Shown here: positions 54,519-63,584 of the stretch, piece by piece
Position numbering within the stretch: position 1 is the stretch's first letter
Layout of the letters: each line of letters opens with the position of its first letter
From: Jatrophihabitans endophyticus
GTDB lineage: Bacteria > Actinomycetota > Actinomycetes > Mycobacteriales > Jatrophihabitantaceae
Direction of reading: 5' to 3'
Length of the DNA: 64,000 nt
Assembly (NCBI RefSeq): GCF_900129455.1
Contig: NZ_FQVU01000002.1
Location: 248,001 to 312,000, forward strand
Notes under the pieces: generated by a model
Told to the model about the DNA's origin: nothing
Seen by the model: the letters and a program-made list of their open reading frames with translations, nothing else
Databases searched by the model: none
Program-made: the position numbers and the translations under genes

Positions 54519-56840
54519 TCAGGCCTTCAGTTCGACGCGGGCCGGCTCGGGTTCGTCGCCCATCGTCACCTGCCGGCGCTTCGAGACGATGACCGCGCCG
54601 GCGATGACGACGAACGCGACGATGGCGATGACCGCGCGGACGCCGTTGTTCTTGTCGTCGCCCGTGCTGAACTGGATCACGGCCGGGGCGATCAGCACCG
54701 CGACGAGGTTCATGACCTTGATCAGCGGGTTGATGGCCGGGCCGGCGGTGTCCTTGAACGGGTCGCCGACGGTGTCACCGATGACGGTCGCGGCGTGGGC
54801 CTCGCTGCCCTTCCCGCCGTGCGAGCCGTCCTCGACCATCTTCTTGGCGTTGTCCCACGCCCCGCCGGAGTTCGCGAGGAACACCGCCATGAGCACGCCG
54901 GCCGCGATGGCGCCCGCCAGATAGCCGGCGAGCGGGCCGGCGCCGAAGGCGAAGCCGACGGTGATCGGCGCGAAGATGGCGAGCAGGCCGGGTGTGGCGA
55001 GCTCGCGCAGCGAGTCCTTGGTGCAGATGTCGACGACGCGGGCGTAGTCCGGCTTCTCGGTGAAGTCCATGATGCCGGGCCGGGTGCGGAACTGCTCCCG
55101 GACCTCGAACACGACCCGCCCCGCGGCCCGGCCGACCGCGCTGATGGCCAACCCGCTGAACAGGAACACCGCGGCGGCGCCGATGATCGCGCCGACGAGG
55201 ATGTTGGGCGAGACGATGACGAAGTTGGTCGCCTCCGTCGCGTGGTACTTGGCCAGGGCGTCGGCGACGGCGTCGGTGAACGAGCCGAACAACGCGGTCG
55301 CCGCGAGCACGGCCGTCGCGATCGCGATGCCCTTGGTGATCGCCTTGGTGGTGTTGCCGACGGCGTCGAGATCGGTCAGCACGCGCGCGCCGGCCTCGTC
55401 GATGTCGCCGCTCATCTCGGCCACGCCCTGGGCGTTGTCGCTGATCGGGCCGAACGTGTCCATGGAGACGATGACACCGGCGGTCGTGAGCAGGCCGCAG
55501 CCGGCGAGCGCCACCGCGAACAGCGCGACCGCGACCGAACCGCTGCCCAGCAGGAAGGCGCCGAAGACGGCCAGCGCGATCAGGACGGCGGTGTAGACGG
55601 CCGACTCGAGGCCCAGCGAGATGCCGGACAGGACGACCGTCGCCGGCCCCGTCAGCGAGGTCTTGGCGACGTCCCTCACCGGCCGGCGGATCGTGTCGGT
55701 GAAGTAGCCGGTGAGCTGCTGGATGAGGACGGCGAGCACGATGCCGATCAGCACCGCGACGAACGCGATGACGGCCGGGCTGCCGTCGTAGGCCGAGACC
55801 TGCTCGCTGATGTCGAAGTCGCTGAACTTCGAGGGCAGGAAGGTGAACGCGGCGACGGCGACCAGGACCAGCGACACGACGGCCGAGATCACGAAGCCGC
55901 GGTTGATGGGCACGAGGCCGTTGCGATCACCCGGACGCAGCTTCGTGGCGAGGATGCCGACCACCGAGCTGATGACCCCGATGCCGCCGATGATCAACGG
56001 CAGCAGCAGCCCCTTCGCGCCGAACGCCGCCTGGCCGAGGATGAGGGCCGCGACCAGGGTCACGGCGTAGGACTCGAACAGGTCGGCGGCCATGCCGGCG
56101 CAGTCACCCACGTTGTCGCCCACGTTGTCGGCGATGGTGGCCGCGTTGCGGGGGTCGTCCTCGGGGATGCCTGCCTCGACCTTGCCGACGAGGTCGGCGC
56201 CGACGTCTGCCGCCTTGGTGAAGATGCCGCCGCCGACGCGCATGAACATCGCCAGCAGCGCGCCGCCGAAGCCGAAGCCCTCGAGCACCGTCGGGGCGTG
56301 GTCGTTGTACGCGATGAGCACGATCGAGGCGCCGAGCAGCCCGAGGCCGACGGTGAGCATGCCGACGATGCCGCCGGTGCGGAACGCGATGTGGAACCCG
56401 CGCTGCCCCTCACCGCCGCGCGCGGCGGAGGCGACCCGGACGTTGGCGCGCGTCGCCATGGTCATGCCGACATAGCCGACGATGGCCGAGAACCCGGCGC
56501 CGAAGAGGAAGAAGATCGCGCGGCCGATGCGGACGCTGGCACCACCCTCGTTGACCGGCAGCACGAGGAGCAGGGCGAACACGAGGATGGAGAACAGGCC
56601 CAGCGTGCGGAACTGCCGGTTCAGGTAGGCCGCGGCGCCCTCCTGCACGGCCTTGGAGATCTCCTGCATGCTGGTCGTGCCGGTGTCGGCGGCCAGCACC
56701 TCCCGCACGAGGACGTAGGCGTAGACGAGCGCGAGGACCGCGACGACGGCGATGACGTAGACGAAGCCACGCTGGGCCCCGGTGATCGCGAGCGGATTGT
56801 CGGCCATCGCCGGTGCGGCGACGAGGTGGTGCGAGGCCAT
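54519..56840 (-). CDS. hppA: Membrane-bound H+-translocating pyrophosphatase
   Basis: 773 residues, about 16 membrane helices. Substrate motif DVGADLVGKVEAGIPEDDPRN and a second acidic cluster IADNVGDNVGDCAGMAADLFE bind Mg-pyrophosphate. In GNTTKA the Lys (K499) marks the K+-independent subclass; the K+-dependent type has Ala there. It hydrolyses PPi and pumps protons, saving energy. Shine-Dalgarno AGGGGAG precedes the ATG. The 187 nt upstream hold its promoter but no gene. Confidence 0.97.
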   Translation of the reverse strand: MASHHLVAAPAMADNPLAITGAQRGFVYVIAVVAVLALVYAYVLVREVLAADTGTTSMQEISKAVQEGAAAYLNRQFRTLGLFSILVFALLLVLPVNEGGASVRIGRAIFFLFGAGFSAIVGYVGMTMATRANVRVASAARGGEGQRGFHIAFRTGGIVGMLTVGLGLLGASIVLIAYNDHAPTVLEGFGFGGALLAMFMRVGGGIFTKAADVGADLVGKVEAGIPEDDPRNAATIADNVGDNVGDCAGMAADLFESYAVTLVAALILGQAAFGAKGLLLPLIIGGIGVISSVVGILATKLRPGDRNGLVPINRGFVISAVVSLVLVAVAAFTFLPSKFSDFDISEQVSAYDGSPAVIAFVAVLIGIVLAVLIQQLTGYFTDTIRRPVRDVAKTSLTGPATVVLSGISLGLESAVYTAVLIALAVFGAFLLGSGSVAVALFAVALAGCGLLTTAGVIVSMDTFGPISDNAQGVAEMSGDIDEAGARVLTDLDAVGNTTKAITKGIAIATAVLAATALFGSFTDAVADALAKYHATEATNFVIVSPNILVGAIIGAAAVFLFSGLAISAVGRAAGRVVFEVREQFRTRPGIMDFTEKPDYARVVDICTKDSLRELATPGLLAIFAPITVGFAFGAGPLAGYLAGAIAAGVLMAVFLANSGGAWDNAKKMVEDGSHGGKGSEAHAATVIGDTVGDPFKDTAGPAINPLIKVMNLVAVLIAPAVIQFSTGDDKNNGVRAVIAIVAFVVIAGAVIVSKRRQVTMGDEPEPARVELKA

Positions 56841-57027
56841 AGGGCTCCCCTGGTCGGCTCACGGCCCCGCCAGAACTCGCAACGGCACCGTTGACGCAGT
56901 TGGGCACCGGGCACATCGCACGAAACGGCTGGCCCCGGCGCTGACTGGCCGGAGTTTAGCGGGGCCTGAGAGCAGGACCGCGAAGGGGTGTGACCCGTGT
57001 CTCACGCGGGTCGCGACCCGCCGACGA

Positions 57028-57372
57028 TCAGGCCTGCAGGGTGGCGACCGCGTCGTCGACCGTGCCGTGGATCGAGAAGACCCCGTCCAGGCCGGTGATC
57101 GCGAAGAGCTTGAGGATCCGCTCCTGGTGGCACACGAGGGGCAGCGCGCCGCCGGCCTCGGTGGTGGCCGAACGGGCCTCGACGAGCGCACCGAGACCGG
57201 TGGAGTCGAGGAAGGCGACGTCGGACAGGTCGACCACGACGCTCGTGACGCCGGACTGCAGCAGCTCGGACAGGCTGTCCTTCAGGGCGGGAGCCGAGTA
57301 GACGTCGACCTCGCCGCTGACGGCGACGACCGGGAAGCCGCCGACCGATTGGCGTGAGACCGAGAGCTCCAC
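57028..57372 (-). CDS. STAS domain anti-sigma factor antagonist
   Basis: 114 residues from the GTG at 57372, preferred because AGAGG lies 6 nt upstream; a GTG at 57381 is the alternative. STAS core FPVVAVSGEVDVYSAPALKDSL and VDLSDVAFLDSTGLGALVEA with the phosphorylatable Ser/Thr of the DSTG loop. Divergent from the helicase gene; no kinase partner nearby. Confidence 0.92.
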   Translation of the reverse strand: MELSVSRQSVGGFPVVAVSGEVDVYSAPALKDSLSELLQSGVTSVVVDLSDVAFLDSTGLGALVEARSATTEAGGALPLVCHQERILKLFAITGLDGVFSIHGTVDDAVATLQA

Positions 57373-57435
57373 GCGCGTCACCTCTCGTTGCAGGTCACAG
57401 GGTTCGTGCCGGTGGTGTCACCACCGGCGGGTTCA

Positions 57436-59964
57436 ATGGCGGACGTCGGCGCCGTCGGACGTCCGACGGCGCACGAAGCGCCGTGCATGAGCATGCCACA
57501 GCCCCAGGAGAGGACGTCGCGGGTGCAGCACCTGCTCGATCGCGTGCTGCTGGGGGTGCCCCCCGGCGACTCGCCGGTCACACACGTCGAGCGGCTGCGG
57601 CCCCGCGCCGGCACCACGGTCGGCTGGCCGGAGTGGGTGCCGACGCCGCTGCGCGACCGGTTCGTCGCGCGCGGTGTGCAGCGGCCCTGGGTGCATCAGG
57701 CGAGCGCGGCGAGCACGGCCCACGCCGGCGGCTCGGTCGTCGTGGCCACCGGTACCGCGTCGGGCAAGTCGCTGGCCTACCAGCTGCCCGGACTGACCGC
57801 CCTGCTCGCCGACGACCGCGACCGCGTGCTGTACCTGGCCCCGACCAAGGCGCTCGCCGGTGACCAGCTGCGCTCGCTGCTCGACCTCGCGCTTCCCGGG
57901 GTCCGGGCCGCGACGTTCGACGGCGACACCCCGCTCGCCGAGCGGGACTGGGTCCGCGCGCACGGCAACTGGGTGCTCAGCAATCCGGACATGCTGCATC
58001 GCGGCGTGCTGCCTGCCCATGCCCGCTGGTCGTCCTTCCTGCGTCGGCTGCGCTACGTGGTCGTCGACGAGTGCCATTCCTATCGCGGGCTCTTCGGCGC
58101 CCACGTCGCCCAGGTGCTGCGCCGGCTGCGTCGGGTGTGCGCGCAGTACGGGTCGGCGCCGACGTTCGTGCTCGCGTCGGCGACGGTGGCCGAGCCGGCG
58201 GCCTCGGCGACGCGGCTCGTCGGTGTGCCGGTGACCGCGGTGACCGAAGACGCGTCGCCGCGCGGCGGGCAGACGTTCGCGCTGTGGGAGCCGCCGCTCA
58301 CCACCCTGCGCGGCGAGCACGACGCACCGGTGCGGCGCGCGGCGGGGGCGGAGGCGGGTCGGCTGCTCGCCGACCTGGTGGTCGAGGGGGCCAGGACGCT
58401 CGCGTTCGTCCGCTCCCGACGGGGAGCGGAGTTCGCCGCACTCGGCGCGACCCGGCAGCTGCACGAGAGCGGACTGGCCGAGCTCGCCGATCGGATCGCG
58501 CCCTACCGTGCCGGCTACCTGCCCGAGGAGCGGCGCGCGCTCGAGGCGGCGCTGTCGTCGGGTGACCTGCTCGGCGTCGCCGCGACCAACGCCCTCGAGC
58601 TCGGTCTGGACATCTCCGGTCTCGACGCGGTCGTGCTCGCCGGGTACCCGGGCACGCTGGCCTCGGTGTGGCAGCAGGCCGGCCGCGCGGGGCGGGCCGG
58701 CGACGAGTCGCTCGTGGTGTTCGTGGCCCGGGACGACCCGCTCGACACCTATCTCGTCCATCACCCGGCCGCGATCTTCGGCCGACCGGTCGAGGCCGCC
58801 GTCTTCGACCCGGCCAATCCCTACGTCCTCGGCCCACAGCTGTGCGCCGCGGCCGCCGAGCTGCCGATCCGCCCGGACGAGCTCGCCCTGTTCGCGGCGC
58901 CCACGGCCGGGGTGGGCGGCGCGGACGAGCAGGCGGGCGTGGCGGCCGTGGCGGCCGCCCTGGCCCAGCTCGTCGCCGAGGGGGCGCTGCGACGGCGCGC
59001 GGCCGGGTGGTTCTGGACCCGCCACCGCCGCCCCGACGTGGACATCCGCGGTGCGGGCGGCCAACCGGTGCCGGTGGTGGAGGCCGCGACGGGCTCGCTC
59101 ATCGGCACGGTCGACGCCGCGACGGCCCATGCGACAGTGCATCCGGGCGCGGTGTACCTGCACCAGGGTCGGTCGTACGTCGTGGACGCGCTCGCCCCGA
59201 GGGCGGAGCCCGGGCCCGAGTTCGGGTCCGAGTTCGGGCCCGAGTTCGGGTCCGACGCCGGCCGCCGGGGCGGAGCGGGCGGACGGGACCCGGACCACCG
59301 GTCCGGCGCGAGCGTCGCGCTGGTGCACGCCGAGTCGCCGCCCTGGTCGACCTCGGCGCGCGACGTCACCGACATCGCGGTCGTGGCCGAGCGCGACGGC
59401 TTCTCGCACGGCCAGGTGCGGGTGTCGCTGGGCACCGTCGACGTGAGCAACCAGGTCGTCGGCTACGTCCGGCGTCGCCTCGACACCGGTGAGCTGCTCG
59501 ACGAGATCCCGCTGGACCTGCCCGCCCGTGAGCTGCGCACCACCGCCGTCTGGTACACGATCGAGCAGGTCGCCCTCGACGCGGTCGGCCTCGACGTGGC
59601 GGCGGTGCCGGGCGCCGCCCACGCGGCGGAGCATGCCGCGATCGGGCTGCTGCCGCTGTTCGCGGTCTGCGATCGCTGGGACATCGGCGGCGTCTCGACC
59701 GCGCTGCACCCCGACACCGGTCACCCCACCGTGTTCGTCTACGACGGGCACCCCGGCGGCGCCGGCTTCGCCGAGCGCGGACATGCGGCGCTCGGCGCGT
59801 GGTTGCGGGCGACCCGGACCGCGATCGCGGCCTGTGAGTGCCCGAGCGGGTGCCCGTCGTGCGTGCAGTCGCCGAAGTGCGGCAACGGCAACGAACCGCT
59901 CGACAAGGCGGGGGCGGTCACGCTGCTCGACCTCGTCCTCTCGCACGTCGAGCCGGCGACCTGA
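57436..59964 (+). CDS. DEAD/DEAH-box helicase, YprA/MrfA-like with C-terminal Cys4 cluster
   Basis: 842 residues from an ATG at 57436 (57487 also possible; neither has a good Shine-Dalgarno). Helicase core: Q-like WVHQASAA, Walker A ATGTASGKSLAYQLP, DECH box VVVDECHSYRG, motif III ASATV and motif VI QQAGRAGRAG. The C-terminal domain ends with CECPSGCPSCVQSPKCGNGNEPLDK-type sequence (four Cys, zinc-binding DUF1998). In Bacillus, MrfA excises mitomycin-type DNA damage. The mycobacterial homologue is also close to topA. Confidence 0.93.
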   Translation: MADVGAVGRPTAHEAPCMSMPQPQERTSRVQHLLDRVLLGVPPGDSPVTHVERLRPRAGTTVGWPEWVPTPLRDRFVARGVQRPWVHQASAASTAHAGGSVVVATGTASGKSLAYQLPGLTALLADDRDRVLYLAPTKALAGDQLRSLLDLALPGVRAATFDGDTPLAERDWVRAHGNWVLSNPDMLHRGVLPAHARWSSFLRRLRYVVVDECHSYRGLFGAHVAQVLRRLRRVCAQYGSAPTFVLASATVAEPAASATRLVGVPVTAVTEDASPRGGQTFALWEPPLTTLRGEHDAPVRRAAGAEAGRLLADLVVEGARTLAFVRSRRGAEFAALGATRQLHESGLAELADRIAPYRAGYLPEERRALEAALSSGDLLGVAATNALELGLDISGLDAVVLAGYPGTLASVWQQAGRAGRAGDESLVVFVARDDPLDTYLVHHPAAIFGRPVEAAVFDPANPYVLGPQLCAAAAELPIRPDELALFAAPTAGVGGADEQAGVAAVAAALAQLVAEGALRRRAAGWFWTRHRRPDVDIRGAGGQPVPVVEAATGSLIGTVDAATAHATVHPGAVYLHQGRSYVVDALAPRAEPGPEFGSEFGPEFGSDAGRRGGAGGRDPDHRSGASVALVHAESPPWSTSARDVTDIAVVAERDGFSHGQVRVSLGTVDVSNQVVGYVRRRLDTGELLDEIPLDLPARELRTTAVWYTIEQVALDAVGLDVAAVPGAAHAAEHAAIGLLPLFAVCDRWDIGGVSTALHPDTGHPTVFVYDGHPGGAGFAERGHAALGAWLRATRTAIAACECPSGCPSCVQSPKCGNGNEPLDKAGAVTLLDLVLSHVEPAT
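59218..59253. repeat. 12-bp in-frame repeat in the helicase gene
   Basis: Three copies of GAGTTCGGG(T/C)CC encoding Glu-Phe-Gly-Ser/Pro, in a non-conserved linker before the Cys-rich domain. Confidence 0.8.
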
Positions 59965-59972
59965 CCGCGACG

Positions 59973-61178
59973 TCAGCTGGTGCTGACCAGCCCGCCCGTG
60001 CGCCACTGGGCCCAGGTGAGGTTCCAGTCGCCGTACCCGTCGCCGAGGCGCATCTTGGCGCCGCCCGCGTCCGGATAGCGCACGACGTCGCCGACCTGCA
60101 TGAGTCCGAACAGCTTCTTCGCATCGGCCGTGGAGAGGTTGGTGCAGCCGTTGGAGCTGTTGGACCGGCCGATGTTGCCCCCTGCCGATGCTTCGTTCCA
60201 GGGGGCGGCGTGCAGGTACTCGCCGCTGTAGGTCAGGCGCTGCGTCCAGTAGACGTGGGCGAGGTTGTACTCGATGCCGCTGTGCGCGCCGCGCATGCGG
60301 GTGTCCTGGTCCTGCTCCATCACGACCTTGGTGCCGCGGATCGTCCGTGAGCCGGGGCCGCCCAGCGAGACCGGGAAGCGACCGACGCGCTTGCCGTCGG
60401 AGGTCAGGGTCAGGGTGTGCTTGCCGTCGTCGACCTTGGCGACGTTGCGTGCGCCGGTGCTGAAGTCGAGGGTCAGGCTGTCGTCGTAGCCGAGCCCCTT
60501 GCCGGCCGAGAGCCCCTTCGCCGGGATCGCGACGTGGATGCGGGCGTGGGCCGGCCAGTAGTGACGGGGACGGAAGTGCCCTTCGATCGGGCCGTTCCCG
60601 GCGCCGGAGTTCTCGAAGTACCAGGCGCCGGCGAGCGGCTTGCCGTCGGCCGTGACCGTCGTGGCCTGCTGCAGCGCGGCGCCGTCGGTGATCTGACGGG
60701 AGAAATAGGCGATGACGGGCATGCCGACGCCGTAGTGCGCGCCGTCGCCGTTGAACAGGCTGATGTGCACGTGCTCGGCCCGGGCGTCCGCCCGTTTCGG
60801 CCCGGAGGGCGACGGCGTGGCCGACGCACCGCCCGACGAGGTGGCACCGGTCGTGGGAGCGACCGCGGTCGGTGTCGTCGGGGTGCTGGCCAGCGACGAG
60901 GTGGTCGCCGTCGTCGCCGGTCGGGTGCCGGCACCACCCTGCCCGGACGCCGAGCTGCCGCCCGAGCAGCCCGCGAGCAGCGCCGCCGACAGCGCGACGA
61001 CCGCCGCGGCGAGCCACGGCGCGGTGCGACGTCGCGCGGACGGGGCCGGCTGCGGTGTGGCAGTCGCTGCGGTCGTGGCGGTCGCCGCTGCGGTCGTGGG
61101 GGTCGGGGTCGTCTCGCTCGTCACGTGGGAAGGACGCGGTGACCGGCGCTCCGGTTGCCGCCGTTGCCGATCCGTCAT
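59973..61178 (-). CDS. L,D-transpeptidase lipoprotein with Ig-like domain
   Basis: 401 residues. A lipobox LLAGC places the lipid-anchored Cys at 71 after an unusually long N-region, so a later start (GTG at 61124) is possible. A Ser/Thr-rich linker, then an Ig-like domain (about 140-230), then the YkuD catalytic domain: LHAAPWNE and SSNGCTNLS with nucleophile C345. The usual SHGC is SNGC here. It would cross-link 3-3 peptide bridges in peptidoglycan at the outer face of the membrane. Confidence 0.88.
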   Translation of the reverse strand: MTDRQRRQPERRSPRPSHVTSETTPTPTTAAATATTAATATPQPAPSARRRTAPWLAAAVVALSAALLAGCSGGSSASGQGGAGTRPATTATTSSLASTPTTPTAVAPTTGATSSGGASATPSPSGPKRADARAEHVHISLFNGDGAHYGVGMPVIAYFSRQITDGAALQQATTVTADGKPLAGAWYFENSGAGNGPIEGHFRPRHYWPAHARIHVAIPAKGLSAGKGLGYDDSLTLDFSTGARNVAKVDDGKHTLTLTSDGKRVGRFPVSLGGPGSRTIRGTKVVMEQDQDTRMRGAHSGIEYNLAHVYWTQRLTYSGEYLHAAPWNEASAGGNIGRSNSSNGCTNLSTADAKKLFGLMQVGDVVRYPDAGGAKMRLGDGYGDWNLTWAQWRTGGLVSTS

Positions 61179-61584
61179 CTACGTCACCGTGGGCGTCACG
61201 GTCGAGGTCACGCGCGACGGCCGGCCCCGGCAGCCGGCCGGCGCGGGCGTGGGCTGTCACCCGTCGGGTTCCGGCGACGGGCAACCGGACGGTCGCGCTC
61301 ACGGTCACGTCGACGACGCCGCTGCGGCCATCGGCGCCGAACGTGAGCCGGCAGCCGACGAGCCGGCCCCCGTTGCGAGCCGCGATCCGCACGGCGGCCC
61401 CGCACGGCGCTCCCGACATCCCGATCCGCGCAGCGGCGGCCAGGGCGGCGAGGTCGGCGGCGGCCTCGACCCGGTGACGGCCGAGGACCGCGAGGGTCCG
61501 CAGGGTCGTCACCGAACCGATCAGCAGCACCACCGCGGCAGCGGCCACCACCCAGATCGAGGCCGATCCGTCGTCCCGGCTCAC
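61179..61584 (-). CDS. TadE/secretion-neighbourhood protein, 3' end uncertain
   Basis: Starts with GTG at 61584, overlapping the upstream TadE-like stop. The N-terminal membrane helix (ASIWVVAAAAVVLLIGSVTTL) and HRVEAAADLAALAAAARIG followed by a Cys pair match the small proteins encoded next to TadE and the helicase in mycobacteria (Rv3654c type, normally 90-130 residues). The reading frame has no stop at the expected place: it stays open through the transpeptidase gene and beyond. A one-base shift would end it at the TAG at 61179-61181, directly before the next ATG. Confidence 0.55.
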
Positions 61585-61952
61585 GGCGACGCCCCGGACG
61601 CGGCGGGTTCGAGCGCGGCCACCGCGGCACCGGTGACGGTGAAGGCGGGCAGCAGGCCGCCAATCGGGCGGACCTGCGCGTGCACCTCTGCCACGACGTC
61701 GGTGCCGGCGCGCCGGATGGAGAGCACCGCCCCCGGCGCCGCCTGTCGGGCGAGGCGGGTCGCGACCGCGGTGTCGCCCCGCGCGGCCGCGCGCGCGGCC
61801 TCGCGAGCGGCGTCCTGCACGCGGACCCGGCCCGACGCGACCGCCACGGCGGTCAACGCGACCGCGAGGAGGAGGACGAGGACCGGTAGGCAGGCGGCGA
61901 GCTCGGCCGTGGCCATGCCCTCGTCGCCGGGCCGGCGCCGGTCAGAGCGCAT
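61581..61952 (-). CDS. TadE-like pilus assembly protein
   Basis: 123 residues. The prepilin-like start GDEGMATAELAACLPVLVLLLAVALTAVA has the Glu at +5 relative position and a membrane helix typical of TadE/pseudopilins; a mature helical domain follows (VQDAAREAARAAARG). It is probably a minor pilin of a Flp/Tad pilus. The start overlaps the DUF4244 gene by 11 nt. Confidence 0.85.
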   Translation of the reverse strand: MRSDRRRPGDEGMATAELAACLPVLVLLLAVALTAVAVASGRVRVQDAAREAARAAARGDTAVATRLARQAAPGAVLSIRRAGTDVVAEVHAQVRPIGGLLPAFTVTGAAVAALEPAASGASP

Positions 61953-62148
61953 TCAGCGCCGACCTGACGATCGAGCTCAAGGCCGAGGAGACGGCCGGGC
62001 TGCGCACCACCTTGTAGAGCACGACCGCGAAACCGACCGCGGCGACGGTGCCGACGGCGTACTCGGCGGTGGACATGCCGGCGTCGACGGTGGCACGCAC
62101 GCGACGGACGACCCGGCGGACGAGAGCGTGGCTGCTGCGAGGAGTCAT
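61942..62148 (-). CDS. DUF4244 / Flp-pilin-like small membrane protein
   Basis: 68 residues from an ATG at 62148. Contains DAGMSTAEYAVGTVAAVGFAVVLYKVV, the prepilin-like cleavage and Glu-Tyr pair of Flp-type pilins, with one hydrophobic helix. It is likely the major structural pilin of the tad locus here. The 293 nt before it (62149-62441) hold no convincing gene; the tandem GGCGACATCGCTG copies near 62385-62412 are noted. Confidence 0.85.
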   Translation of the reverse strand: MTPRSSHALVRRVVRRVRATVDAGMSTAEYAVGTVAAVGFAVVLYKVVRSPAVSSALSSIVRSALNAL

Positions 62149-62441
62149 GCCGCACAGCCTCCGTCCGAGGGGCGCCGCACGGACCGCGGCCGCGACTGCT
62201 GTGGACGACCACCCCGCCTGTGGACGGCCGAGGCCCCAGCTGTCACAACCGCGTCCTAGCGTCCTCGCGGGGCGCCCCGTCGGTCGGGAGCGGGCGCCCG
62301 CGCCGGCGGACAGGGTCGCCCCGACGCGACGAGGGCGCCGACCCCGGTACGGGATCGACGCCCTCGCGGCGCGCCACGGCGGTCGGCGACATCGCTGCCG
62401 GCGACATCGCTGTCGGCGGCGCCCCGGCCCACGGCCCGCGC

Positions 62442-62660
62442 TCACAGCTGCCCGGCCACCAGCCAGTCGTGCACGGCGGTGAACGGCCGGGCCGCGGCGT
62501 GACCGACGGCCGCCGCTCGGGGGTGCGCGGACTGGCGCCGGCCGCGACGGACGGCACGTCGCGCGGCGCGGGCCTCGCCGACCCGGCGGCCGCGGACCGC
62601 GCTCGCCTGCAGTGCTCGCATGTGCTCGTGGGCCATGCTGTCGGTCAGGATGGTGGTCAT
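62442..62660 (-). CDS. Small basic hypothetical protein, 72 aa
   Basis: 72 residues from an ATG at 62660 with Shine-Dalgarno CCGGAGG. The helical start TTILTDSMAHEHMRALQASA is followed by a very Arg-rich centre (RRAVRRGRRQ). It could bind nucleic acid. It lies between tad genes with its own upstream repeat region. No family recognised. Confidence 0.62.
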   Translation of the reverse strand: MTTILTDSMAHEHMRALQASAVRGRRVGEARAARRAVRRGRRQSAHPRAAAVGHAAARPFTAVHDWLVAGQL

Positions 62661-62775
62661 GACGGCCTCCGGTGTCGATGTCCTTCGCTGGCATCGACCA
62701 CGTTCGCGGTAAGGCCGTGGCCCGGGCATCGGAAGTTGGCCCAGTTCGGAGCGGCCGTCCGCGCGGCGCCGCCCG

Positions 62776-62820
62776 CTAAGGGGTCGGCTGCCCCCTTAGC
62801 CGCCGGCCGGTGCCCCTTAG
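62776..62820. promoter_or_regulatory. Triple CTAAGGGG motif, candidate operator
   Basis: CTAAGGGG at 62776-62783 and its complement CCCCTTAG at 62792-62799 and 62813-62820; the latter two are spaced 21 bp, two helical turns. It lies between the tadC-like stop and the 72-residue gene, on that gene's promoter side. Confidence 0.55.
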
Positions 62821-62854
62821 ACATCGGCCACCGAACCCGGCGACCGCGACATGG

Positions 62855-63571
62855 TCAGGGCAGGTCGGTCAGGGCCGCCCGCGCCACACCGACGACGACG
62901 GGCACGACGCCGAGCAGGACGAACGACGGCAGGAAGCACGCCGCGAGCGGGGCCATCGCGCGCACCCCGGCCCGCTGCGCGCGCGCCGTCGCGTCCGCCG
63001 TGGCCTCGGCGCGCAACTCGACCGCGAGGCGCTCGAACGCGGCGGCGAGCCGAGCCCCGCTCGCGGCGCTGCGCACGGCGACGGTGGAGACCGGCCCGAG
63101 CGGCCCGTCGCGCGCCAGCACCGCCCACGCCTGCGCGGGCTCGGCGCCGAGGCGCAGCAGACCGGCGACCCGCTCGAACGCGGCACGGATCTCGGGGCCG
63201 GCGGCCTGGGCGGCAGCGCTCACCGCGTCGGCCGGGGGCCGGCCCGCGCGGAGCGCCGCCGCGGCGAGGTCGAGCACGAGCGCCACCCAGCGGTCCTCGG
63301 CCGGCGTCGCGTGCCCGGGCCGCATCCGGCGCAGCCCCCACCAGCCCGACGGGCAACCGACGAGCGCCACGACTGCCCCGGCCGGTGGACCGGACAGCGC
63401 GACGGCACCGGCGATCGTGGCGACGAGCGCGCATGCGACGAGCGTCCGCGGCGGGCCGGCCGCACGGTCGGCGAGCCCGCCCGGATGCGGCGTGCCCGGA
63501 CGCGGGATGCCGGGGCGCGACGGCCCCGGCGCGAGGACCACCGCGGCAGCGACGAGCAGCCAGCCGATCAC
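62855..63571 (-). CDS. Type II secretion system F family protein, TadC-like
   Basis: 238 residues from a GTG at 63571. The central cytosolic T2SSF domain (LDLAAAALRAGRPPADAVSAAA and ERLAVELRAEATADATARAQRAG) is bracketed by membrane helices, with the closing FLPSFVLLGVVPVVVGVA. It is an inner-membrane platform subunit for pilus assembly. It follows the TadB-like gene after 13 nt. Confidence 0.88.
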   Translation of the reverse strand: MIGWLLVAAAVVLAPGPSRPGIPRPGTPHPGGLADRAAGPPRTLVACALVATIAGAVALSGPPAGAVVALVGCPSGWWGLRRMRPGHATPAEDRWVALVLDLAAAALRAGRPPADAVSAAAQAAGPEIRAAFERVAGLLRLGAEPAQAWAVLARDGPLGPVSTVAVRSAASGARLAAAFERLAVELRAEATADATARAQRAGVRAMAPLAACFLPSFVLLGVVPVVVGVARAALTDLP

Positions 63572-63584
63572 CGTCTCGCCACCG

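Noticed and set aside
57433-61584. A 1383-codon open frame on the minus strand
   Set aside because: Only its first 120 or so codons look like a protein family; the rest is Arg/Pro/Gly-rich, overlaps the transpeptidase gene in another frame and runs antisense to the helicase.
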